Positions 1 through 6,648 of a stretch of 46,604 bases of DNA are shown one piece after another. Numbering within the stretch: position 1 is the stretch's first letter; each line of letters starts with the position of its first letter. Made by a program: the position numbers and the translations under genes. Under the pieces are notes generated by a model. It did not search any database, was not told where the DNA came from, and saw only the letters and a list, made by a program, of their open reading frames with translations. The stretch covers positions 1-46,604 of the IMG/VR virus record IMGVR_UViG_3300046517_000307; one strand, given 5' to 3'. This DNA is from a virus.

Positions 1-127
1 CGGGCGCGGGAACACGACGAAAGGCTTGCGCTTCATGGCTTCATTGCCTTTTGCATGCCGCGCACAAGCGCTTCCTGCAATTCGGAAATGATCTTCGCCC
101 GCATGTCGGCGAGCGCTGGCGCCAGGA
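1..127. repeat. Terminal direct repeat, left copy
   Basis: The first 127 bases are identical to the last 127 bases (46478-46604). The repeat lies inside the end of the gp10-like gene and the start of a 32-codon gene, and both genes read correctly only if the two ends are joined. This fits a circular or circularly permuted genome whose assembler left a k-mer-length overlap, 127 being a common maximum k. A true terminal repeat of that length is possible but less likely. Confidence 0.95.
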
Positions 128-551
128 ATGGGCGCGCCGGAACCGCCTTGACGCCGGGCGGGTGCTTTGCAAAGTATTGCTCAAGGTCGGCAACGTGCGT
201 GATACTGCGCGGCCCGCCGCGCGCCCCGGCGCCGACCTTGCGCCGGAAACCGTATTCCCAAAGCGCGCCATATTCAACATTGGTGCCGACGAAATAAGCG
301 ATTTCGCCGCCGGTATCAACGAAGCGCGAGCGCGAATCCGCGGCGCCCGGCGTGATCGAACCGCGCAACCGGTTCGTCACAACGCCAAGGTGCGCCGGGC
401 GCGGGCCGGTCAAGTAATCCTTTTGCACATGCTTTTGCAATTCGAAGCCTAGCTTTTTGATCGTCTTCACGACTTCATTGCGCACGACGCCCGGCGCGAG
501 CTTCATGCGCTCAATTAACTGCCGGTCGCCGACGATGGTTGCGGTAATCAC
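33..551 (-). CDS. HK97 gp10-like head-tail joining / tail completion protein
   Basis: 172 residues, with GTG at 551 chosen because it overlaps the stop of the upstream DUF3309 gene in a GTGA junction. The longer frame back to 644 runs through that gene. The protein has the pattern of the HK97 gp10 family: a helical N-terminus, a GTNVEYGALWEYG core and a late PARPFLAPAL motif before a C-terminal helix. Family members act at the head-tail interface of siphoviruses. Its neighbours fit: the connector protein lies upstream, the tail completion and tail tube genes downstream across the contig junction. Its stop overlaps the ATG of the 32-residue gene (ATGA). The family is fairly certain; the exact role (stopper or completion) is inferred from position. 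Confidence 0.85.
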   Translation of the reverse strand: MITATIVGDRQLIERMKLAPGVVRNEVVKTIKKLGFELQKHVQKDYLTGPRPAHLGVVTNRLRGSITPGAADSRSRFVDTGGEIAYFVGTNVEYGALWEYGFRRKVGAGARGGPRSITHVADLEQYFAKHPPGVKAVPARPFLAPALADMRAKIISELQEALVRGMQKAMKP

Positions 552-706
552 AGGCGCCCAAACAACACAAGGATAAGCAACACGACAACGATAATGCCGA
601 CGATGCCCGACGGCCCATAGCCCCAGCCTTGCGAATGCGGCCAAGTCGGAATGACGCCGATAAGCAACAGGATTAGAACGATCAAAAGAATTGTGCCGAT
701 GGACAT
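548..706 (-). CDS. DUF3309-like small membrane protein
   Basis: 52 residues starting at ATG 706 behind a CGGAGA ribosome site. It matches the DUF3309 pattern: N-terminal MSIGTILLIVLILLLIG, a central PTWPHSQGWGYGPSG loop and a second hydrophobic run ending LVLFGRL, so two short membrane helices joined by an aromatic/glycine loop. DUF3309 proteins are small bacterial membrane proteins of unknown function. It is out of place between the head-tail connector and the gp10-like gene. The GTGA overlap shows it is translated with the structural operon. Confidence 0.85.
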   Translation of the reverse strand: MSIGTILLIVLILLLIGVIPTWPHSQGWGYGPSGIVGIIVVVLLILVLFGRL

Positions 707-720
707 AGCGTTATCTCCGG

Positions 721-906
721 TTAGTGCAACATCGTCGGGCCAACAAGATGCGTCAGCGCAGCGAACACAAGACCGAGCGCAATGAGATTCAACCGCCCCG
801 GCGGATTGCTGCGCCCTTCCGGCGGCGGCGGCAAGAATGGACAAATGACCGCAAGCGCCCAACAGATGCAAGCCAAAACCCAAAACGCAATAACTAACGG
901 AACCAT
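721..906 (-). CDS. Small membrane protein, two hydrophobic segments
   Basis: 61 residues. ATG 906 has a strong AGGGGG ribosome site. Hydrophobic segments lie at about residues 3-24 and 41-58, separated by a proline-rich polar stretch (PFLPPPPEGR). No family is recognised. Together with the DUF3309-like gene just downstream it makes a pair of tiny membrane proteins inside the head-tail connector cluster. A holin role is conceivable from size and topology, but the gene is far from the lysozyme and nothing else supports it. Confidence 0.65.
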   Translation of the reverse strand: MVPLVIAFWVLACICWALAVICPFLPPPPEGRSNPPGRLNLIALGLVFAALTHLVGPTMLH

Positions 907-915
907 GTTCGCCCC

Positions 916-1938
916 CTATTGGATTGGCGAAACGTTGCGATACTGATTAAGCACGCCTTGCGCGCGTGCGGTAATCGGCGTGTTGGTAAAGGTAATGCTC
1001 TGCGCGTCGATAGCTTCCGACACCTTGCCAATGCGCGAACGGTAGACGAACCAATCGCCAATCATGTCGATTGCCGCTTGCTCAACATCGAACGGCACAT
1101 ACCCGTAAGACAGCGCCACGGGAATGCCCGCTTCGGCGGCGTTGAAGGTGAAAACGGCGTCGGCGAGACTGTACTGGCCCGGCCCCGGCGCGCCCGTCAC
1201 AAGCTCCAACACGGTGCCATCGGCGAGGATGGCAGACACCGGGCTTGCCGCCCAATGCGCCAAACCCTCTAAGGTGTAAGGCGCGCTCGCGGGAACGGTG
1301 TTCGGTTCGCTATCGACTAAGTAACCCGCCTGGTAATCAAACACAACGTTGTTGTAACCGCGCGGGAAGCGGCGCCCGGTAAGCGCAACGCGTTCGTCAT
1401 CGAAGACGTAACCGCCTAATTGCGTTGCGGTGACAATCGGCCCAAGCGGCGGGCGCGGCAACACCGGCAACCCGTCAATGTAAACCGCCGTAACGCCCGT
1501 GCACGGGAAGTTTTTAAGCATCATAAAAGGCATGCCCTGCCCGCTGCGCGTTTCGCTATACATCGCCGAAGCGATGGTGCGGTTAAGCCATGATTGGATG
1601 TAAGTCGAAATGGCGGAAATCAAGCGCTGCATCAACGGGTCGGTAATGCCAACGTAACCGCCGCCCGCATAGGTCGTAAACCCGGTCGAATCGACGGGAA
1701 TGGAAAACGTCGTCGGCGTGATGACGGTAATCACATACGCGCCCGCGTTTAACTCGGTCATGCCTAGCACACCGTCAAGCGTGTACGTTCCGCCGGAAAT
1801 CAGCGGCGTGGTCGGACGCGCGGCGAGCGTGATAACCGCCGCGCTCGCCTTCGAAATCTCCGACACGGCAAGGCCGGTCAAGGCCAACCATTGCTTCGCC
1901 GTTTCAAGCCGCGTCAGGTCGCCGGGATTCATGCTCAC
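916..1938 (-). CDS. Head-tail connector (gp6/gp15-like adaptor) with an inserted FCCH-like domain
   Basis: 340 residues. GTG 1938 overlaps the upstream stop (GTGA); ATG 1932 has better spacing to the AAGG site, so the true start may be two codons later. The N-terminal helix (RLETAKQWLALTG) and the central block (DPLMQRLISAISTYIQSWLNR) resemble phage head-tail adaptors. The middle has a beta-rich region and the C-terminus a helix (DVEQAAIDMIGDWF). Residues of about 30-97 form an insertion with the signature of the FCCH-like domain seen in many phage structural proteins (GVLGMTELN, YVITVITPTTFSIP, VDSTGFTTYAGGG). The position after the capsid gene fits a connector bound to the portal. Confidence 0.8.
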   Translation of the reverse strand: MSMNPGDLTRLETAKQWLALTGLAVSEISKASAAVITLAARPTTPLISGGTYTLDGVLGMTELNAGAYVITVITPTTFSIPVDSTGFTTYAGGGYVGITDPLMQRLISAISTYIQSWLNRTIASAMYSETRSGQGMPFMMLKNFPCTGVTAVYIDGLPVLPRPPLGPIVTATQLGGYVFDDERVALTGRRFPRGYNNVVFDYQAGYLVDSEPNTVPASAPYTLEGLAHWAASPVSAILADGTVLELVTGAPGPGQYSLADAVFTFNAAEAGIPVALSYGYVPFDVEQAAIDMIGDWFVYRSRIGKVSEAIDAQSITFTNTPITARAQGVLNQYRNVSPIQ

Positions 1939-2144
1939 GCCTTTTTAAGCGACAGCGTTTTGAATTGCGGTTTTGCTGGCGCTTCATCCGGCACAAGCGC
2001 GTTGCCGTGAATCGGGCGCAGCAATTCGTTGAGCGCCGACGCTGGCACGCGCACCCGGTCATTAACCGCCGGATACCATTCGCCGTTGTGCGACACACCG
2101 GAGCAACCCGGTTGCGTCTTGAGCGTTACCAAAACTTGATTCAT
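1935..2144 (-). CDS. Small hypothetical protein of the head module
   Basis: 69 residues, ATG 2144 with GAGGT seven bases upstream. The sequence starts MNQVLVTLKTQPGCSGVSHN and carries a short beta-rich body (WYPAVNDRVRVPASALNELL) and a basic tail. Capsid clusters often have small proteins of this kind between capsid and connector genes, some being decoration or completion factors, but I recognise no family. It is translationally coupled to the connector gene and sits just after the hairpin that follows the capsid gene. Confidence 0.7.
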   Translation of the reverse strand: MNQVLVTLKTQPGCSGVSHNGEWYPAVNDRVRVPASALNELLRPIHGNALVPDEAPAKPQFKTLSLKKA

Positions 2145-2160
2145 CGCATTACCTCATTTC

Positions 2161-2212
2161 AAAAACCGGCGGCGGTAATCGCCGGTCGCACCCTTTAAAA
2201 AACCGCCGCCGG
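2161..2212 (-). terminator. Hairpin with T-tract after the capsid gene
   Basis: On the - strand CCGGCGGCGG (2212-2203) pairs perfectly with CCGCCGCCGG (2175-2166) and is followed by TTTTTG. The 27-base loop contains a smaller stem (ACCGGCG with CGCCGGT). The shape is that of a factor-independent terminator, probably partial, which would lower expression of the genes after the highly expressed capsid gene. Confidence 0.6.
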
Positions 2213-2237
2213 GCCTAGCTCGCGCCGCCAAGCGCGT

Positions 2238-3713
2238 TTACGAATTGCCGATGCCGGTAATGACACCGAAGGCCGGGTTAAAGTAGTTTTGCAACACGCC
2301 GTCGAAATAGACGCCATATTGATACTTCCGCGAAACAATCGGCCATTCGATCTGGTAATAATCACGGCGCAACAGCATGCGCACCAGTTGCGCCACATTC
2401 GACAGCGGATAAGGCACCGTCCGCGAATAAATGTAGCAAGTGCCTTGCGGCATGAACGGGTGAGCATGCACTTGCAATTGCTGCGTGCCAAACCCGATTG
2501 GGTTGTTGTACACCTTGAATTGCGCCGCCGCCGCAAGCCCGTTTGCGCTCGCGTCGCTCATGAAGAACGGCGCAAGGTTCGTGTTGCCGGTAAGAATCTT
2601 GTTTTTGGCGTTTTGCTGATCCGTTCCGTTCATGATTATGTCGGTCGGAATCAGGCGGTAATTGTTGTAAAACGATGACAACGCCGTGTCAATTTCGGCG
2701 ATGCCGCCCGTGCCGCTGCCGCTCGTTGTGAACGCCGCGCCGCCAAGGTCTTTGGTGTATGACCCGCTGCCCGACTTCATCGCTTGCGTAAGCAGACCAT
2801 CGAACACAAGCGAATTGGTCGACGTATCGGTTGAGGGCAGCGCCGAAGACAGTTGACCCGACGCGTTAAGCGCCGTAATGGTTGCCGTCGGGTTGCCCGT
2901 AATCGCGGCGAGCTTCCACGATGCCGCCGTGGCGCTGGCATACCACGCATAACCGACCGCGCCAGGCGTTGCCGTCGTCGACAGCGTGAACGATTGCACC
3001 GCCGTGCCTGCGTTGAGCGTGCCGCCCGTGCTGTTGGTCGAAGCGATGCCGCTAAAGCCTTGAATCGTGTCCGTCGACCCGTCGGCGTTGGTGCGCGTAT
3101 ACGGCAGTTTGACGCCCGCCGCGACGGTCGATTGCAGCATACCGTCATACGTCAGCGGAACCACAACAAAGGAATACGTTGTGCCGTCCGACAGCGCACC
3201 GCCGGTTGCATGCCCCGTCGCCGTCGGCACAACACCCGTGCCGAGCAGCATCGTGGCATTGCCGCCGATGATTATTTTTTCCTCTTGCTCCATGCACGCC
3301 TGCAACAGTTCGGTAACGGCCAGCGCGCGCACATCGTCAAAGCCTTTTGCGGCATAGTCGGCTTCGAACGTTACATAATTGTCCAGGCCAAGGAATGCGA
3401 ACGCCGCGAGAACCGCATTCACCGTTTGCGACATATAACCGCCGCGGTTGCCTTCCGACAGACCAATGGACACGTTGCCGGGGTTAACGGCAGTAATCGT
3501 GCGCCAGTTGGCTTGAATGCCCGTGCCGCCGACGTTGCGCGGAATCATGTTGCGCATAATCGTGGTGATCGGGTACAGCAATTGTGCCGCCGGTTGCAAA
3601 TCGTATTCGGCGATGCCGGTAATCGCGGTGCCGGGTTGCACAAAGGCTTTGTGCACATCGGCTTTTTGCGCTTCCCGAATCTTGCCGAGAATCGAATTCA
3701 GGTCTTGTTGCAT
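2238..3713 (-). CDS. Major capsid protein (HK97-fold type, with inserted domain)
   Basis: 491 residues, ATG 3713 behind GAGGA. It lies directly after the protease/scaffold gene and before the connector, the usual place of the capsid gene. The N-terminal 150 residues (helical start, AEYDLQPAAQLLYPITTIMRN, then GNRGGYMSQTVN and LLQACMEQEEKIIIGGN) and the C-terminal part from about residue 310 read as a capsid body. Between about 160 and 298 there is a Thr/Ser/Gly-rich beta domain (DGTTYSFVVVPLTYDG, AVGYAWYASATAASWKLAAI) of FN3/Ig type, a surface insertion that explains the length compared with about 300-350 for plain capsids. The call rests on synteny plus domain pattern. Confidence 0.85.
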   Translation of the reverse strand: MQQDLNSILGKIREAQKADVHKAFVQPGTAITGIAEYDLQPAAQLLYPITTIMRNMIPRNVGGTGIQANWRTITAVNPGNVSIGLSEGNRGGYMSQTVNAVLAAFAFLGLDNYVTFEADYAAKGFDDVRALAVTELLQACMEQEEKIIIGGNATMLLGTGVVPTATGHATGGALSDGTTYSFVVVPLTYDGMLQSTVAAGVKLPYTRTNADGSTDTIQGFSGIASTNSTGGTLNAGTAVQSFTLSTTATPGAVGYAWYASATAASWKLAAITGNPTATITALNASGQLSSALPSTDTSTNSLVFDGLLTQAMKSGSGSYTKDLGGAAFTTSGSGTGGIAEIDTALSSFYNNYRLIPTDIIMNGTDQQNAKNKILTGNTNLAPFFMSDASANGLAAAAQFKVYNNPIGFGTQQLQVHAHPFMPQGTCYIYSRTVPYPLSNVAQLVRMLLRRDYYQIEWPIVSRKYQYGVYFDGVLQNYFNPAFGVITGIGNS

Positions 3714-3754
3714 GGTGTGTTCCTCGAATCAGTTACGGTTGGTTAGATGGTTGT

Positions 3755-5365
3755 TTACTTGGCAACGCGTCGGCGAGGGTCGCCGGGCATGCCGCCCGTG
3801 GATTGAATTACCTTTGTTACCGTGGCCGCTTCGTTGATGCTGCCATCGGGATTCAACACCGTAAGCGCCGCGATGTCTTCGGCGCTCAACGTCTTAGGTT
3901 CGCCGCCATTGCCCGTGTCGTCGGTCTTTTCGACCGGACGAAGGCGAATGCGCGAAACTGGTTGCGCCTCAAGCTTCGTAATCTTCGCAGTCAGCGTTTC
4001 GATTTGCGCGGCAAGCGTCGCACCTTTCACAAGCTCCGCATTCGCCACGACCTTTTCGCTGCCGCCGTCGCCGCACGATGCGCCAAGCGCGACCATGCTG
4101 TTATGCGCGTTTTGCAAGTGCGCTTTGTCCGCTGCCGAATGCCTGGCGCCCGCCTTTTCCAACAGGCGCGCGCGCAGCGCGGGCGCGTCAAGCTTCACCG
4201 CGTCGGCGAATTCGTCGGCGGTCATCGCATCGGCGGCAGACTTCAACAGCACGCCAAGCGTCGCATCGGGCGCGGGCATCGCTTTGAGCATGGCGCGCGA
4301 CGCATGCACCGTATGGAATAGCGCGACGGCTTCGCCCGCGTCGGTCGACGCGACAAGGGACGCGACAAGCTCGTTGGATTCTTCATTGCTCATGGCTTGA
4401 AAAATCTTGACGCCTTCGGACATCCACGCGCGCAGCGCTTCCGGCACCGGCGACGCGTCGCCTTCGTAATCGGCGTCGGCTTGCGCGCTCATGGCAACAT
4501 TCGCAAGGCATTGCAGGCAATCCGCGAACGCCTGCACATTCCACATGCCTTTGTCGACTGCTACGCCCGCCGCCGGTACGGGTTCCGCGACCGGTGCGGG
4601 CGCATTTCGCTTTGCGATGTCGGCTTGCAATGCCGCGAGCGCATCGGCCATCGTAAGGCCGGATTCGTTGAGCGTCTTCGCAAATTCTTCGACTTGATCC
4701 GGCGTGCCGGTTACGTCTAATGCTTCGTCGGCTTTTTCGCCGCCTTCGGCTTTTGCGGTTTCCGCTTTCGCTGCGTCGCCGCTCTCGCCGTCGGTCTTTG
4801 CAATGGCGGCATCGGCGGCAGCGTCGCCGGTTGCGGAAGCGCTATCGTCACCAGAGGCAACGACCTTGAACGGCACTTGTTGCACCACGCCATCAGCTTT
4901 GACCACATCGAAGAAAAGCGCAGAAGGCACGCACGGATTATCAACAAGGGAAATCTCCGAAGGGTTGGCGACATATCGCTTGACTTCGGCATCGCCGACT
5001 TTCTCGGCTTTCTTGTCTCCGACATACGCGCCCCCGATGGAATAACCCGTGTAAACGCCTTCGATAACCTTTTGCCATTCGGCGTCGTCAACAATCTTAG
5101 TGCCGATGTCGATTGCCTTTGCCGCATCGTCGCAGTTCATGGCGATAAGCTTGCCCGCGGCAACCTTGCCATGCATCGCGCGCAGATTGCCGAGCGACTT
5201 GCCATCGGTCGCGTCGGCAAACGATTTCGACCACGCTTCAAAATATGGTTTGCTTCCGGCGTAATCGAAAATTTCGCCGCTCTTGTCGACTTCCTCGGCA
5301 ATAGCCCGGCCCCACACTTCGCGGCGAGCTTCGTCCACTTTCATTAAACGCGCAAAGATTTTCAT
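3755..5365 (-). CDS. Prohead protease fused to scaffold-like C-terminus (XkdF/S78-like)
   Basis: 536 residues, ATG 5365 after AAAGGAATAGG. Residues 1-150 match XkdF-type prohead proteases: KVDEARREVWGRAIAEEVDKSGE at the start, His65 in MHG, Ser109 in GYSIGG and an acidic residue in the SEISLVDNP motif near 136-144, a likely His/Ser/acid triad. The rest is alanine-rich, acidic and helical, and resembles a capsid scaffold (delta domain) that the protease would remove during maturation. The gene is immediately upstream of the capsid gene. Protease and scaffold in one chain is a known arrangement. Confidence 0.87.
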   Translation of the reverse strand: MKIFARLMKVDEARREVWGRAIAEEVDKSGEIFDYAGSKPYFEAWSKSFADATDGKSLGNLRAMHGKVAAGKLIAMNCDDAAKAIDIGTKIVDDAEWQKVIEGVYTGYSIGGAYVGDKKAEKVGDAEVKRYVANPSEISLVDNPCVPSALFFDVVKADGVVQQVPFKVVASGDDSASATGDAAADAAIAKTDGESGDAAKAETAKAEGGEKADEALDVTGTPDQVEEFAKTLNESGLTMADALAALQADIAKRNAPAPVAEPVPAAGVAVDKGMWNVQAFADCLQCLANVAMSAQADADYEGDASPVPEALRAWMSEGVKIFQAMSNEESNELVASLVASTDAGEAVALFHTVHASRAMLKAMPAPDATLGVLLKSAADAMTADEFADAVKLDAPALRARLLEKAGARHSAADKAHLQNAHNSMVALGASCGDGGSEKVVANAELVKGATLAAQIETLTAKITKLEAQPVSRIRLRPVEKTDDTGNGGEPKTLSAEDIAALTVLNPDGSINEAATVTKVIQSTGGMPGDPRRRVAK

Positions 5366-5394
5366 GCCTATTCCTTTTTCCGTTGGCGGGCGCG

Positions 5395-6648
5395 TTACTT
5401 CACCGTTACGCTGCCGTTGCCGTTGTTGGTGAAAGTGCGACTGCTGCCATCCGTCGTTGTGTAGCTTTGCCCGGTCGAAAGCCGCGCATAATCGGTCGTG
5501 TCGCTGCCGCCATAATTGCTATACATGGTTTCCTGTTTGTGCACGCGAATTTCGTTATGCCAATCGCCCTGGTAATCAACCATCCACGCGCCGCATTGGA
5601 TGGCGTCGGGCGCGACGGTAATGCTGCGCAGCGTGGCACTTGCGCAAGGCTTCGGCGACGGCAGCGCGCCGAGCGCGCGAAGGTGCGGCGACGCGAAATT
5701 TACTAGCGTGTACATATCGCTCCCGCGGCCCATTTGGTCAACGTCGCTGCCGTATTCGTTGTATGAACCGTTGTAGCGTGACGCGTTGTGCAACAGGTAG
5801 AGTGCGTGGCCTATTTCGTGCGCATACATTCCGGCGCCATCTTGGCTTGTTCCCCATGCGGCCACGAATCCGCCGCCGGTCGACGCCTGCGAAGACCAAC
5901 AGGTATAAGGCGTTACGCCGACAACAACATCCGGCGCCGGTTTCTTATTCCCAATCGCGGCGTATGCGTCGCTGTACATATTGATCCAACCGCAACTCGT
6001 CGCTTTGCTCAATTCGACGGCTGGCAATACCGTAATATTGAGCTTGCGCACGCCATACGTTACCGACAAATACCACGCCGCGACGCGATCCATGATCGGT
6101 TGCAATGCCGCTTGCGTTACTTTCGGCAGCGTCGCGTTGTATGCATCAATCGACGGTTGCGACGCGCCGTCGTACATTTGGTAACGCAATGGCACAACGT
6201 AAACCGTCGTCATGATTACCGGTGCGGGGGGCGTCGACACCGGGGGCGGCGGGGGTGGGGGCGGCGGCGGCGGCGGCGGCGGCGGCGGGGGGGGTGGGGG
6301 CGGCGACGGCGCAACCGTGGGGCATGTTACGGGCGCGGCGGTGCCTTTAACATCGAACGTCGTGCAATGCCCGTCGCCATACTGAAATGTCGCAGTACTG
6401 CTAACGATGAACACCCGCGCGGCGCGGAATTCCGCTACCAACGTCCAGCTTGATGTCGGCAACGTGTACAGGTTGTAAGCGTAATTGCCGTCGGCATCGC
6501 CCACGCCGTAATTGCGGAAAATTTCTTGCGTCGGCGTGACAACCCATTGTCCGCCCGTATTGCTACCCTCATAAGTTCCGTCGGGCGATGATTGAGCAAA
6601 CGCGGGCAGCGTAAGCGCCATTAGCAACGCAATTAAAAGGTTTTTCAA
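5395..6648 (-). CDS. Secreted M11 (gametolysin)-like metzincin metalloprotease
   Basis: 417 residues from TTG 6648, chosen because it overlaps the upstream stop (TTGA), has GAGGA six bases upstream and gives a clean Sec signal peptide (about residues 1-19, ending AFA/QS). An N-terminal beta domain follows, then 21 consecutive prolines (116-136). The catalytic domain carries HEIGHALYLLH with zinc ligands His277, His281 and His287 and catalytic Glu278. A Met-turn at Met306 (SDVDQMGRG) is typical of M11 peptidases. Cysteines suggest disulfides in an exported protein. The substrate is unknown; the mature enzyme should be periplasmic or extracellular, or packaged. It sits between the minor head fusion and the prohead protease, which is very unusual for phages. 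Confidence 0.88.
   Translation of the reverse strand: MKNLLIALLMALTLPAFAQSSPDGTYEGSNTGGQWVVTPTQEIFRNYGVGDADGNYAYNLYTLPTSSWTLVAEFRAARVFIVSSTATFQYGDGHCTTFDVKGTAAPVTCPTVAPSPPPPPPPPPPPPPPPPPPPPPVSTPPAPVIMTTVYVVPLRYQMYDGASQPSIDAYNATLPKVTQAALQPIMDRVAAWYLSVTYGVRKLNITVLPAVELSKATSCGWINMYSDAYAAIGNKKPAPDVVVGVTPYTCWSSQASTGGGFVAAWGTSQDGAGMYAHEIGHALYLLHNASRYNGSYNEYGSDVDQMGRGSDMYTLVNFASPHLRALGALPSPKPCASATLRSITVAPDAIQCGAWMVDYQGDWHNEIRVHKQETMYSNYGGSDTTDYARLSTGQSYTTTDGSSRTFTNNGNGSVTVK
6241..6303. repeat. Polyproline-coding GC microsatellite, (GGC)9 and G8 runs
   Basis: 63 bases encode 21 prolines in the M11-like protease. On the + strand the tract includes nine GGC units (6260-6286) followed by eight G in a row (6287-6294). 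Such tracts slip easily during replication: triplet changes alter linker length, and a single-base change in the G run would shift the frame before the catalytic domain. Confidence 0.85.

Noticed and set aside
1-127. Terminal repeat as a physical phage end or att site
   Set aside because: Its length equals a usual assembly k-mer, it lies within coding sequence and joining the ends restores gene order; no integrase is present.
2853-3746. 297-codon + strand frame opposite the capsid gene
   Set aside because: Arg/Cys-rich shadow frame of the capsid gene with no ribosome site or related neighbours.
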